Below, piece after piece: positions 35,163 to 43,602 of a stretch of DNA of 64,000 nucleotides; the first letter of the stretch is position 1; each line of letters starts with the position of its first letter. The DNA lies in NCBI GenBank assembly GCA_035642535.1, contig DASQSE010000057.1, forward strand, positions 1-64,000, given 5' to 3'. This DNA comes from Jatrophihabitans sp035642535. Its GTDB lineage: Bacteria; Actinomycetota; Actinomycetes; Mycobacteriales; Jatrophihabitantaceae. The translations under genes were made by a program, and so were the position numbers. The notes under the pieces were generated by a model that ran no database searches, was not told the DNA's origin, and saw only the letters and a list, made by a program, of their open reading frames with translations.

Positions 35163-36194
35163 TCAGGCGGAGACGTGCGGGAAGATCGCGCCGAGCGCCA
35201 GCCCGCCGACGTAGAGCCACCCGAAGGCGCGGTTGTGGACGAGGCAGACCCGGTGGTACCAGAGCGGCCAGCCGACGTAGCCCGGCGGCGGCTCGGCGGG
35301 CGCCGGACTGCCCATGACGCGCAGCGCGCGGACGGCCCGCGGGGCGGCGACGAGGACCACCGCGATGAACGGCGACAGCGCCCCGGCGCCGATCGCCACC
35401 GCCCCGGCGACGTACATGCCCGCGACCGCAGTTTGGTTGAGCGCGCGGGTCGTCCGTTCGCCCAGGACGACCGGCAGGGTGCGTTGATGATGCTCGGTGT
35501 CGAAGCCGCGCTGATCGATGTGCTTGCCGACCAGGATCGACATCACGCCGAGACCGGGCGGGACGGACGCGGCGAAGGCGGCACCCGACCAATGACCGGT
35601 GATCACGAAGTACCCGCCGCCGATCATCAGCGGGCCCCAGACCGCGAACGCCGCCACCTCGCCGAGGCCGAGTTCCTTGAGCGCGCGCGGCGCCGCGTCG
35701 TAGGCGTACAGCAGCACGAAGCCGGCGACCGCGAGCCACACTGCGGGCCAGCCGCGCAGCGCGACGAAGTACGCCGCGATCGCCAACGCGACCACTCCGA
35801 GCGCGACGAGCCCGGTCGCGAGCAGCCGCGGCGTCACCGCGCCGGAGGCGATCGGGTGCAGCGTGTAGCGGCGGCGCGGCGAGTCGGCCGTGTCGTGCCC
35901 GCGCCGGTAGCCGAAGTAGTCGTTCGAGAGGTTGCTGATCGCGTGCAACACGACGTAGCCGACCAACACGAGGACGAACGGCAGCACCGCGAACCGACGG
36001 TCGGTCGCCGCCAACAAGCCGGCCATCACCGCGGACTGCGCGGAGATGACGAGGATCACGCTGCGCGCCGCGTACAGGAATCGAGTTAGCGGGTCGAGGG
36101 TGCCGAACTCCTCGGCCTGCGCCGGGTAGAAGCCGGTGAACGCACCGACCCACGCGAAGGCGCCGGGCTTGCGGAGCGTGGACGAACTGCTCAT
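35163..36194 (-). CDS. UbiA family prenyltransferase
   Basis: A 343-residue membrane enzyme with about eight helices that transfers a prenyl chain to an acceptor. The first Asp-rich motif is NLSNDYFGYRRGHDTADSPR, in which the usual second Asp (NDYFD) is Gly; the second is GKHIDQRGFDTEHHQRTLP. The HPIASGAVTPRLL loop is typical. The C-terminus carries an extra helix pair (WYHRVCLVHNRAFGWLYVGG). ATG at 36194. The acceptor cannot be determined; it is not clearly MenA or UbiA proper. Confidence 0.86.
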   Translation of the reverse strand: MSSSSTLRKPGAFAWVGAFTGFYPAQAEEFGTLDPLTRFLYAARSVILVISAQSAVMAGLLAATDRRFAVLPFVLVLVGYVVLHAISNLSNDYFGYRRGHDTADSPRRRYTLHPIASGAVTPRLLATGLVALGVVALAIAAYFVALRGWPAVWLAVAGFVLLYAYDAAPRALKELGLGEVAAFAVWGPLMIGGGYFVITGHWSGAAFAASVPPGLGVMSILVGKHIDQRGFDTEHHQRTLPVVLGERTTRALNQTAVAGMYVAGAVAIGAGALSPFIAVVLVAAPRAVRALRVMGSPAPAEPPPGYVGWPLWYHRVCLVHNRAFGWLYVGGLALGAIFPHVSA

Positions 36195-36293
36195 ACCGGC
36201 CACAGTACGTCCGTCGCCGGTTCGGGTAACCGCACCCACAAGACAGGTGATTGCTCCATCGTTTCGCCTATGGCGCGCGGCAACGATCGAGGT

Positions 36294-37652
36294 ATGACGA
36301 AGACGGAATCCGAGCCGCGCCACGGCCAGGTCTGGCAGGCTCAACCTTCGATGATCGATCGGCTGCCCCGCATACTCAGCGAACCGCTACGGCGCCGCAC
36401 CTGGGCCGAGGCGTTGTTCGCGGTGCTGGGCCTGCCCATCGGCGTCGCCGGATTCGTGTTCACCGTATTCACGCTCTCCGGCAGCGCCTTCCTCGCGGTC
36501 ACCTTCGTGGGGCTGCCGCTGCTCGCGATTACCGGGTTGGTTTCGCGCCAACTCGGATCCGTAATGCGCGTCTTCGCAAACAAGCTGATCGGGGCGCAGA
36601 TCCCGCCGCCGCAGCGATTCCGCCCCAACCCCGGCCTGCTGGGCTGGATCGGCTCGTGCCTTACCGACGGCACGGCATGGCGGGCGCGGCTCTACCTGCT
36701 GCTCAAGTTGCCGCTGGGCATCGCCGGCTTCGTCGCCGCGACCGCGTTCCTGCTCTACGGGGTCGGCGGCGTCACCTACGCGATCTACCAGCCCTTCCTT
36801 CCCTGCAACACAACGTCGGACGGCAAGTGCCACCGGGCGATCGGGTTCACCGACAACTGGCAGGCCGACACTCCGTTCCGCATCTTTCTCGTGAGCATCG
36901 CGGGCGTAGTTCTGCTGCTCGCCGCGCCCTGGGTGGTGCGCAGCGTCGTCTTCGTGGACCGGCACGCGATGCGCGCGCTGCTCGGTCCGACCACAGGTGC
37001 CGCCCGGGTGGCCGAACTCGAGCGCACCCGCGCGCTGGCGGTCGACGACTCCGCCGCCACGCTGCGCCGCATCGAGCGCGACCTGCACGACGGCGCCCAG
37101 GCCCGACTGGTAGCCGTAGCGATGAACATCGGCCTGGCCCGCGAGAAACTGGCCGAGGGCGATGATCCGGAGGAGGCGGGGCAGTTGCTCGACACCGCGC
37201 ACACGACGGCGAAGCAAGCGCTCGTGGAACTGCGCGACCTCGCACGCGGCATCCACCCGCCGGTGCTCGACGCCGGGCTGGACGCGGCGCTGGCGACGCT
37301 CGCCTCGCATAGCGCCGTCCCGGTTCAACTCGGCACGGTCATCACCGAGCGGCCCGAACCCGCGATCGAGACGATGGCCTATTTCTGCGCCGCCGAGTTG
37401 CTCACCAACGTCGCCAAGCACAGCGGTGCGCAGCAGGCGTGGATCGACGTACGCACCACCGGAGGGCGGCTCGTGCTCCAGGTGGCCGACGACGGACGCG
37501 GCGGCGCGCTGGTCGGCGCGGGCACCGGGCTCGCCGGGCTCGCCGAGCGGGTGGCGACCGTCGACGGCCGGCTCACCGTGCACAGTCCGGCGGGCGGGCC
37601 GACGACAGTCACCGTGGACGTGCCGTTGCGGGCGGGTGGCAATCCGCAATGA
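36294..37652 (+). CDS. Sensor histidine kinase (NarL-type, HisKA_3)
   Basis: A 452-residue kinase. The N-terminal sensor has four membrane helices in two pairs (LGLPIGVAGFVFTVFTL, LAVTFVGLPLLAITGLV, LGIAGFVAATAFLLYGVGG, IFLVSIAGVVLLLAAPW), the PspC-like 'putative sensor' domain common in actinobacteria. The phospho-accepting His (about 265) is in RIERDLHDGAQARLVAVAMN; the ATPase domain has ELLTNVAKHSGA, VADDGRGG and GTGLAGLAERV. The start is uncertain: ATG at 36270 is also possible. Its stop overlaps the response regulator start by 4 bases. Confidence 0.9.
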   Translation: MTKTESEPRHGQVWQAQPSMIDRLPRILSEPLRRRTWAEALFAVLGLPIGVAGFVFTVFTLSGSAFLAVTFVGLPLLAITGLVSRQLGSVMRVFANKLIGAQIPPPQRFRPNPGLLGWIGSCLTDGTAWRARLYLLLKLPLGIAGFVAATAFLLYGVGGVTYAIYQPFLPCNTTSDGKCHRAIGFTDNWQADTPFRIFLVSIAGVVLLLAAPWVVRSVVFVDRHAMRALLGPTTGAARVAELERTRALAVDDSAATLRRIERDLHDGAQARLVAVAMNIGLAREKLAEGDDPEEAGQLLDTAHTTAKQALVELRDLARGIHPPVLDAGLDAALATLASHSAVPVQLGTVITERPEPAIETMAYFCAAELLTNVAKHSGAQQAWIDVRTTGGRLVLQVADDGRGGALVGAGTGLAGLAERVATVDGRLTVHSPAGGPTTVTVDVPLRAGGNPQ

Positions 37653-38290
37653 GGATCGTCATCGCCGAGGACAACGTGATCCTGCGCGACGGCCTCGTCG
37701 GCCTGCTCACCGACCGCGGCCACGAAGTGGTCGCGGCCGTCGGCGACGGGGACGGGCTGCGCGACGCCGTCGGCGAGCATCGTCCGGATGTCTGCGTGGT
37801 CGACATCCGGATGCCGCCCAGCTTCACCGACGAGGGGCTGCGCGCAGCGATCGCGGTACGCCACGAGCAGCCCGACGTCGGGGTGCTGGTGTTCTCGCAG
37901 TACGTCGAGACCCGGTACGCGGCCGAGCTGATCGCCGGCTCCGCGCGCGGCGTCGGCTACCTGCTCAAGGACCGGGTCGCCGACGTGCGCGAGTTCGTCG
38001 ATGCGCTGAACAGGGTGGCCGCCGGCGGTACCGCGCTCGATCCCGAGGTGGTTGCCCAACTGGTCGGCGCGAGCCGCCGTGACATCCTGTCCGCATTGAC
38101 GCCGCGCGAGCGCGAGGTGCTGGAGCGGATGGCCGAAGGGCTGTCCAACTCGGGCATCGCCGCCGCGCTGGTCATCTCTGAACGCGCCGTCGAGAAGCAC
38201 GTCGCGAACATCTTCCTGAAGTTCGGCATGCCACCCTCCGACAGCGAGAACCGGCGCGTGCTCGCGGTGTTGCGCTATCTCCAGTCCTGA
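37649..38290 (+). CDS. Response regulator, NarL/LuxR family
   Basis: A 213-residue regulator: receiver domain with AEDNVILRDGLVGLL, phospho-acceptor Asp52 in VCVVDIRMPP, and conserved Lys in GYLLKDRV; then a LuxR-type helix-turn-helix (LTPREREVLERMAEGLSNSG, ISERAVEKHVANIFLKFGM). The ATG overlaps the kinase stop (ATGA), so the pair is translationally coupled. Its 3' end overlaps the convergent MFS gene by 16 bp. Target genes are not evident. Confidence 0.94.
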   Translation: MRIVIAEDNVILRDGLVGLLTDRGHEVVAAVGDGDGLRDAVGEHRPDVCVVDIRMPPSFTDEGLRAAIAVRHEQPDVGVLVFSQYVETRYAAELIAGSARGVGYLLKDRVADVREFVDALNRVAAGGTALDPEVVAQLVGASRRDILSALTPREREVLERMAEGLSNSGIAAALVISERAVEKHVANIFLKFGMPPSDSENRRVLAVLRYLQS

Positions 38291-39681
38291 GCCGGCCGCA
38301 GCAGCTGCGCCAGCACCGCGGTCGCCACGGTCAGCGCGGCCAGCACCCAGAGGCTCACGACGAAGGCGTGCACGACTGCGCCGGCGCCGAAGAACACCAC
38401 ACCGATGATCGCGACACCGAGCGCGCCGCCGACCTGCTGCGCGGTCGAGAGCACGCCTGCCGCCGAACCCGCGTGCTGCGGATCGACGCCGGCCAGCACC
38501 GTCGAGGCCAACGGCACGAGCACCGCACCGATGCCGAAGCCGGCCAGCGCCAGGCCCGGCGTGAGCTCCCACGCACTCGACGTGTGCGCGGTCTCGGCGA
38601 GCACGACGCAGCCCGCCGCGACGAGCACCGCGCCCAGTGCCAGCACCTGGTGGCCGAGCCGCGCCGCGAGCGGAACGGCGATGAGCAGCGCGGCGAAGTA
38701 GCCGACGCCGACCGCGATGAACACCGTGCCGGAGAACAGCGCCGAGTACTGGCGTCCCTGCTGGAGGTAGAGGGCGAGGACGAAGAACAGCGCGGGCGGC
38801 ACGAGTGAGAACGTCATCGCCGTGAGCGAGCCCACCGCGAAGGTCCGCAGCCGGAACAGCGTGAGGTCGACGAGCGGCGAACGTCCGGCACCGCTGCGCC
38901 GGCGCTGGTGCGCAATGAACGCGACGCCCAGCAGCGGGGCGGCGGCGAAGCTGAGCCAGGTCCACAGCGGCCAGCCGTGCTCACGGCCTTCGACGAGCGG
39001 CAGGACGACGGCGGTCACCGCGGCGGAGCCGAGCAGCATGCCGGTCAGGTCGAGCCGAGCTGCGGCGCCGCGCGATTCCGGGACGACGCGGCGCACCATC
39101 GGCAGCATGGCCAGCCCGATCGGCACGTTGATCAGGAAGATGGCCCGCCAGCCCAGCCCGGCGACGTCGGCGTGGATCAGCGCGCCGCCGACTAGTTGGC
39201 CGAGCACGCCGGCGATGCCCATCGCGAAGCCGTAGGCGGCGAACGCCCGGCCGCGCCGCTCCCCGTCGTAGCTGGTGCCGAGGATCGCGAGCACCTGCGG
39301 CGTCAGCAGCGCTCCGGAGGCGCCCTGCAGCATGCGCGCCGCGACCAGCACGCCCGCGCCCGGCGCGAGCCCACAGCCGGCCGACGTCAGCGTGAACAGC
39401 GCAAGGCCGAGCGCGAAGATGCGGCGCCGACCGTAGATGTCGCCGAGCCGACCACCGGTGATCATGCCGACCGCGAAAGTCAGCCCGTAGCCGGCGACGA
39501 CCAGCGACACCGCGGCCGAGCCGGCGTGCAGGTCGGTGTGGATCGCGGGCAGCGCGACGTTGACGATGAAGAAGTCGAGGAAGGTGACGAACGTGCCGGT
39601 GAGCACCACGAACAGCGGTGCCCAACTCGTGGCGGCCGGCCGCGCAACGACCGGCGGGCTCGCGGTAAGGGTCGATGTCAT
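38275..39681 (-). CDS. MFS drug transporter, DHA2 (EmrB/QacA-like) family
   Basis: A 468-residue permease with about 14 helices. TFVTFLDFFIVNVALPAI is the DHA2 N-terminal helix with motif D1; GGRLGDIYGRRRIFALGLAL is motif A; motif C is approached in GFAMGIAGVLGQLVGGAL. ATG chosen at 39681 (MTSTLTASPPVV). The divergent XRE-MmyB gene at 39914 and two matching palindromes in the shared gap suggest drug-responsive repression. The substrate is unknown. Confidence 0.91.
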   Translation of the reverse strand: MTSTLTASPPVVARPAATSWAPLFVVLTGTFVTFLDFFIVNVALPAIHTDLHAGSAAVSLVVAGYGLTFAVGMITGGRLGDIYGRRRIFALGLALFTLTSAGCGLAPGAGVLVAARMLQGASGALLTPQVLAILGTSYDGERRGRAFAAYGFAMGIAGVLGQLVGGALIHADVAGLGWRAIFLINVPIGLAMLPMVRRVVPESRGAAARLDLTGMLLGSAAVTAVVLPLVEGREHGWPLWTWLSFAAAPLLGVAFIAHQRRRSGAGRSPLVDLTLFRLRTFAVGSLTAMTFSLVPPALFFVLALYLQQGRQYSALFSGTVFIAVGVGYFAALLIAVPLAARLGHQVLALGAVLVAAGCVVLAETAHTSSAWELTPGLALAGFGIGAVLVPLASTVLAGVDPQHAGSAAGVLSTAQQVGGALGVAIIGVVFFGAGAVVHAFVVSLWVLAALTVATAVLAQLLRPAQDWR

Positions 39682-39715
39682 GGCGACGATCGTCAGCGGG
39701 TGCCGGGCGCGTGTC

Positions 39716-39734
39716 GATTCCCTCGGAGGTAATC
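39716..39734. promoter_or_regulatory. Candidate operator 1 of the XRE-MmyB regulator
   Basis: A 19-bp palindrome, GATT-c-CCTC-g-GAGG-t-AATC, 35 bases upstream of the MFS start. A 15-of-19 match lies at 39861-39879 in front of the divergent regulator gene; the shared run GGAGGTAATCGCCGCGCG extends beyond the palindrome. Two copies, one by each divergent promoter, fit autoregulation plus control of the transporter. Confidence 0.55.
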
Positions 39735-39791
39735 GCCGCGCGCCGCCAGCACGAGCCGCATCGGTCGGGTGCTCGCGTGGCATCCCCCGCT

Positions 39792-39841
39792 CGTGATCAT
39801 GCAGAAATCGCTGCTAGGGCATCGATTCCTGCTTGATCATG
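39792..39841. repeat. Palindromic element of TGATC...TGCA type, copy 2
   Basis: Arms CGTGATCATGCAGAAATCGC (39792-39811) and TCGATTCCTGCTTGATCATG (39822-39841) agree at 17 of 20 positions as an inverted repeat around a 10-base centre. It lies between the two operator candidates in the MFS/XRE gap and shares the TGATC-x-TGCA end with the element at 29631. It is likely an interspersed hairpin repeat, not the operator. Confidence 0.6.
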
Positions 39842-39860
39842 AACGGAGGGGCAGGTCGGT

Positions 39861-39879
39861 CATGACCCCGGAGGTAATC
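39861..39879. promoter_or_regulatory. Candidate operator 2 of the XRE-MmyB regulator
   Basis: CATGACCCCGGAGGTAATC matches the palindrome at 39716-39734 in 15 of 19 positions and keeps its right half intact. It ends 34 bases upstream of the regulator's GTG start. Its left half-site is degenerate, which would allow weaker autoregulation; that is inference. Confidence 0.5.
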
Positions 39880-39913
39880 GCCGCGCGTCCGTGCGGCGGC
39901 TAACGTCGGCGCG

Positions 39914-40729
39914 GTGACGATCGCTGCCCCACAACTGCGCCCCGTCGGCCAGCTGCTGCGCGAGTGGCGCGAGCGGCGCCGGCTCAGCCAACTCGACCTC
40001 TCCATCCAGGCCGAGATCTCGACGCGGCACCTGAGCTTCGTCGAGACCGGGCGATCCCGTCCCACTCCGGAGATGATCTTGAAGCTGACCGAGCAGCTGG
40101 AGGTGCCGCTGCGCGAGCGCAACCAGCTGCTGCTCGCCGGCGGGTATGCGCCCGCCTACCCGCAGCACGGGCTGGAGGCGCCGGAGCTTTCGAGCGTGCG
40201 CGAGGCGCTGCGCCTGGTGTTGACGAGCCACGAGCCGAACCCGGCGGTGGTGATCAACAGGTGGTGGGAGCTGCTGGATGCGAACAGTGCGGTCTCCCTG
40301 ATCACCGCAGGCTGCGCGCCGCACCTGCTCGAACCACCCGTCAACGTGCTGCGGCTGAGCCTGCATCCGGAGGGCATGGCGCCGCGCATCGTCAACCTGG
40401 CCCAGTGGCGGGCGCACCTGCTCGAACAGGTCCGGCGCCGCGCCGGCCAGACCGGCGATGCGCGGCTGCGTGAACTGCACGACGAACTGATCGACTACCC
40501 GGGCGGCATCGACAAGTCCGTGCCGTCCAGCAACGTCGTACTGCCGCTGCGATTGCGGCACGAGACGCGCGACCTGTCGTTCTTCTCGATCTCGGCGACG
40601 GTCGAGACCGCGGCAGACGTCACCGTCGACGAGCTGGCCATCGAGTCGTTCTATCCAGCCGACGTCGAGACCGCGCAGCGGATGCGCGAGCTCATCGCTC
40701 CTTCCGGGAACGCCGCCGCCACTGAATGA
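39914..40729 (+). CDS. Helix-turn-helix (XRE) regulator with MmyB-like ligand-binding domain
   Basis: A 271-residue regulator. The Cro/C1-type helix-turn-helix is LRPVGQLLREWRERRRLSQL, then DLSIQAEISTRHLSFVETGR, with SRPTPEMILKLTEQLEVPLR; the C-terminal PAS-like MmyB ligand domain has NQLLLAGGYAPAYPQ, PAVVINRWWELLDANSAV, and ends SFYPADVETAQRMREL. In characterised relatives the ligand domain may bind fatty acids. GTG start at 39914; divergent from the MFS gene. Its last 38 bases overlap the opposite LapA-domain gene. Confidence 0.92.
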   Translation: MTIAAPQLRPVGQLLREWRERRRLSQLDLSIQAEISTRHLSFVETGRSRPTPEMILKLTEQLEVPLRERNQLLLAGGYAPAYPQHGLEAPELSSVREALRLVLTSHEPNPAVVINRWWELLDANSAVSLITAGCAPHLLEPPVNVLRLSLHPEGMAPRIVNLAQWRAHLLEQVRRRAGQTGDARLRELHDELIDYPGGIDKSVPSSNVVLPLRLRHETRDLSFFSISATVETAADVTVDELAIESFYPADVETAQRMRELIAPSGNAAATE

Positions 40730-40967
40730 GCAGCGTCGCAAGCGCACCCAGGACGGCCGCGATCAGCAGCGCGACGAACAGCGGCGCCTTCACTTCGGGA
40801 ATGATCAGCCGCACGTCGACGGACTTCGTGTTCTCAAAGATGAAGACCAGCACGAGGACGAGGGCCAACAGACCGGCGATCTGCCCGGCGGAGAGCCGCG
40901 GCCCGCGCTGCGGTGGCGGCGGCGGACCCGGTGGTGGCGGCGCCGGCGGTGGGTACTGACCGCTCAT
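40692..40967 (-). CDS. LapA-domain (DUF1049) membrane protein
   Basis: A 91-residue protein: a proline/glycine-rich cytoplasmic N-terminus (about residues 4-22), a first membrane helix (IAGLLALVLVLVFIFENTKS) and a second (FVALLIAAVLGALATLLIQW), followed by an RRRSRKER tail. The first helix ending in FIFENT and then VDVRL is the LapA/DUF1049 signature. Its ATG overlaps the proB stop by 4 bases, so it is probably the last gene of the obg-proB operon. Confidence 0.85.
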   Translation of the reverse strand: MSGQYPPPAPPPPGPPPPPQRGPRLSAGQIAGLLALVLVLVFIFENTKSVDVRLIIPEVKAPLFVALLIAAVLGALATLLIQWRRRSRKER

Positions 40968-42091
40968 GGCGCCGATCTTTCCGTGCTGCGCGTGCTGTGC
41001 GCTAGGAGTACGAGGTCGTCGCGGTGCACGAGCTCGCGGCGGTACTCGGCGGGCAGATCTCCGGTGCGCTTGCCGAGCAGCGACGGCAGGTCGGTGGCGT
41101 CGTAGCCGATGAGCCCACGGGCGACCGGCACGCCGTCCGGGCCGACGAGGTCGACCGGCTCCCCGGAGTAGAAATCGCCGCGGACGCTGGTGACCCCGGC
41201 CGGCAGCAGCGACATGCGGCGCTGCACGACGGCGGCGACTGCGCCGGCATCGAGCACCAGGCTGCCGCGCGGTGTGGTGGCATGCCGCAGCCAGAACAGC
41301 CGCGACGCACTGCGGTCGCCGGCCGGATGGAACAGCGTGCCGGAGCGGCCGCGCAACGCGTCCGCGATCCGCGCCGACGACGACAGCACGACCGGAATGC
41401 CCTCGCTGGTGGCGATCGCCGCGGCGTCAATCTTGGTCAACATGCCGCCCGAGCCGACGTGGCTGCCGGCCCGACTGACGTCGACCTCAGCAAGATCGGC
41501 CAGCGAGGCGACTTCGGGGATGAACACGGCGCCCGGTCGGCCGGGCCGGCCGGTGTACAGGCCGTCGACATCGGTCAGCAGCACGAGCGCGTCGGCGCGC
41601 ACGAGATGCGCGACGAGCGCGGCGAGCCGGTCGTTGTCGCCGAAGCGGATCTCGTGCGTAGCGACCGTGTCGTTCTCGTTGACGATCGGGATGACGCGCA
41701 ACGACAGCAGTCGCTCGAGCGTCCGCTCGGCGTTGCGGTAGTGCCCGCGGCGGTGCAAGTCGTCGGCGGTGAGCAGCACCTGCCCCACTTGGAGTCCATG
41801 TCGGGCGAACGACGCCGCGTAGCGCTCGGCCAGCAGCAGCTGTCCGACACTCGCCGCGGCCTGCTGCGTGGCGAGATCGCGCGGCCGGTGCCGTAGGCCG
41901 AGCGGCCCGATGCCCGACGCGATCGCGCCGGACGACACGAGCACCACCTGCTGCCCGTCGGCGACCCGGCCGGCGATCTCGTCGACGATCGCGTCGAGCC
42001 GGTGCGGGTCCAGCAGGCCGCGCGAGGTGAGCGACGAGGAGCCGACCTTGACGACCGTGCGGGCCGCCGCGGCCACCGCCTCTCGCGTCAC
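40964..42091 (-). CDS. proB: Glutamate 5-kinase
   Basis: A 375-residue enzyme for the first step of proline synthesis. The amino acid kinase domain has VVKVGSSSLTSRGLL, VSSGAIASGIGPLG, IPIVNENDTVATHEIRFGDN, LLTDVDGLYTG, and GGMLTKIDAA; the C-terminal PUA domain is at about residues 275-365. Its ATG-side overlaps the obg stop by 4 bases. proA, often next in line, is absent; LapA follows. Confidence 0.95.
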   Translation of the reverse strand: MTREAVAAAARTVVKVGSSSLTSRGLLDPHRLDAIVDEIAGRVADGQQVVLVSSGAIASGIGPLGLRHRPRDLATQQAAASVGQLLLAERYAASFARHGLQVGQVLLTADDLHRRGHYRNAERTLERLLSLRVIPIVNENDTVATHEIRFGDNDRLAALVAHLVRADALVLLTDVDGLYTGRPGRPGAVFIPEVASLADLAEVDVSRAGSHVGSGGMLTKIDAAAIATSEGIPVVLSSSARIADALRGRSGTLFHPAGDRSASRLFWLRHATTPRGSLVLDAGAVAAVVQRRMSLLPAGVTSVRGDFYSGEPVDLVGPDGVPVARGLIGYDATDLPSLLGKRTGDLPAEYRRELVHRDDLVLLAHSTRSTERSAP

Positions 42092-43524
42092 GCGTCCTCG
42101 TCCTCGTCGTCGTCGTGCGCGCGGCGCGCCTTCTTCGCGGCCAGCCGGTCCTCCGCCCTGGCCCGCGTCGACGACGCCAACCGCTCGTCCGAGCCGCGCC
42201 GCGACGGGATGTACGCCTCGTCTGCGATGCCGCCGGTCGGTTCGAAGTCGAACGTGACGTCGCCGATCGTGACGGCCGCCCCCGGCTCCGCACCGAGCTT
42301 GGTGAGCTCGTCCTCCACCCCGAGCCGCTTGAGCCGGTCCGCGAGGTAGCCCACCGCCTCGTCGTTGTCGAAGTTCGTCTGCCGTACCCAGCGCTCCGGC
42401 TTACTGCCGCGCACGGCGAAGCCGTCCCCCTCGGCCGCGATCGTGAAGCCCGCGTCGTCGACCGCCGGCGGGTGCAGCACGATGCGCGGCCGGTCGGTCG
42501 TCGGACGGATCGCACGGTCGGCCTGCACCGCCTCGGCGAGCGCGAACGTCAGCTCACGCAGCCCTTCGTGCGAGGCCGCGGAGATCTCGAAGGTGCGGAG
42601 TCCGCGCTTCTCCAGGTCGGGGCGCACGAGCTCGGCGAGTTCGCGCGCCTCGGGCACGTCGATCTTGTTGAGCGCGACCAGCCGCGGCTTGTCCAGCAGC
42701 TCACCGAACGTGCCGCGATACTCGCCGAGCTCGGCTTCGATCGCGTCGAGATCGCTGATCGGGTCGCGGCCCGGCTCGAGGGTCGCGCAGTCGAGCACGT
42801 GCAGCAGGACGGCGCACCGCTCGACGTGCCGCAGGAAGTCGAGGCCGAGGCCCTTGCCGGCCGCGGCACCCGGGATCAGGCCCGGGACGTCGGCGACGGT
42901 TAACGTCGTGTCGCCTGCACTGACCACGCCCAGGTTGGGGACGAGGGTGGTGAAGGGGTAGTCGGCGATCTTGGGACGCGCCGCCGAGATCGCGGCGATG
43001 AGCGACGACTTGCCTGCGCTCGGAAACCCGACGAGCCCGACGTCGGCGACGCTCTTGAGTTCGAGGACGACGTCACGCACCTCCCCCGGCTCGCCGAGCA
43101 GGGCGAACCCGGGCGCCTTGCGCCGAGTGGAGGCCAGCGCGGCGTTGCCGAGCCCACCGCGGCCGCCGCCCGCCGCGACGAACGAGGTGCCGCTGCCGAC
43201 CAGGTCGGCCAGCACTTCACCGTGCTCGTCGAGGACGACCGTGCCGTCGGGGACGCGCAACTCGAGCTCCGCGCCGTCCGCGCCGTTGCGGTTGCTGCCG
43301 GCGCCCTGCTTGCCGTTGCCGGCGCGCTGGTGCGGGTGGTGGTGGAAGTCCAGCAGGGTGTGGACGTTGTGGTCGACGACCAGGACGACGTCGCCGCCGT
43401 GCCCGCCGTTGCCGCCGTCCGGGCCGCCGAGCGGCTTGAACTTCTCGCGGTGGATGGACGCGACGCCGTGCCCGCCGTTGCCCGCGGTCAGGTGCAGCAC
43501 GACGCGATCCACGAAACTCGCCAA
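42088..43524 (-). CDS. obg: GTPase Obg/CgtA
   Basis: A 478-residue ribosome-associated GTPase needed for 50S maturation. The Gly-rich Obg fold (DRVVLHLTAGNGGHGVASIH and GGPDGGNGGHGGDVVLVVD) precedes the G domain (G1 GFPSAGKSSLIAAI, G3 DVPGLI, G4 NKIDVP) and an OCT domain (about residues 340-430, WVRQTNFDNDEAVGYL). The C-terminal end is acidic (AHDDDEDEDA). A terminator-like hairpin lies between it and rpmA. Confidence 0.96.
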   Translation of the reverse strand: MASFVDRVVLHLTAGNGGHGVASIHREKFKPLGGPDGGNGGHGGDVVLVVDHNVHTLLDFHHHPHQRAGNGKQGAGSNRNGADGAELELRVPDGTVVLDEHGEVLADLVGSGTSFVAAGGGRGGLGNAALASTRRKAPGFALLGEPGEVRDVVLELKSVADVGLVGFPSAGKSSLIAAISAARPKIADYPFTTLVPNLGVVSAGDTTLTVADVPGLIPGAAAGKGLGLDFLRHVERCAVLLHVLDCATLEPGRDPISDLDAIEAELGEYRGTFGELLDKPRLVALNKIDVPEARELAELVRPDLEKRGLRTFEISAASHEGLRELTFALAEAVQADRAIRPTTDRPRIVLHPPAVDDAGFTIAAEGDGFAVRGSKPERWVRQTNFDNDEAVGYLADRLKRLGVEDELTKLGAEPGAAVTIGDVTFDFEPTGGIADEAYIPSRRGSDERLASSTRARAEDRLAAKKARRAHDDDEDEDA

Positions 43525-43553
43525 GGCTGCACCTCCGTTCGGGTCGAGACAGC

Positions 43554-43586
43554 AAAAGGGCGGCTCCGGTCGCCCCGGGGCCGCCC
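43554..43586 (-). terminator. Rho-independent terminator after rpmA
   Basis: In the minus-strand sense GGGCGGC, a 15-base G+C-rich loop, then GCCGCCC followed by TTTT. It lies 16 bases after the rpmA stop and before obg, so it would end or attenuate rplU-rpmA transcription ahead of obg-proB. Confidence 0.7.
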
Positions 43587-43602
43587 TGTCGGTGTGGGAC
43601 CC

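Noticed and set aside
39716..39887. GGAGGTAATCGCCGCGCG direct repeats as a CRISPR remnant
   Set aside because: Only two copies, 145 bases apart, each next to a promoter; no cas genes or regular spacing.
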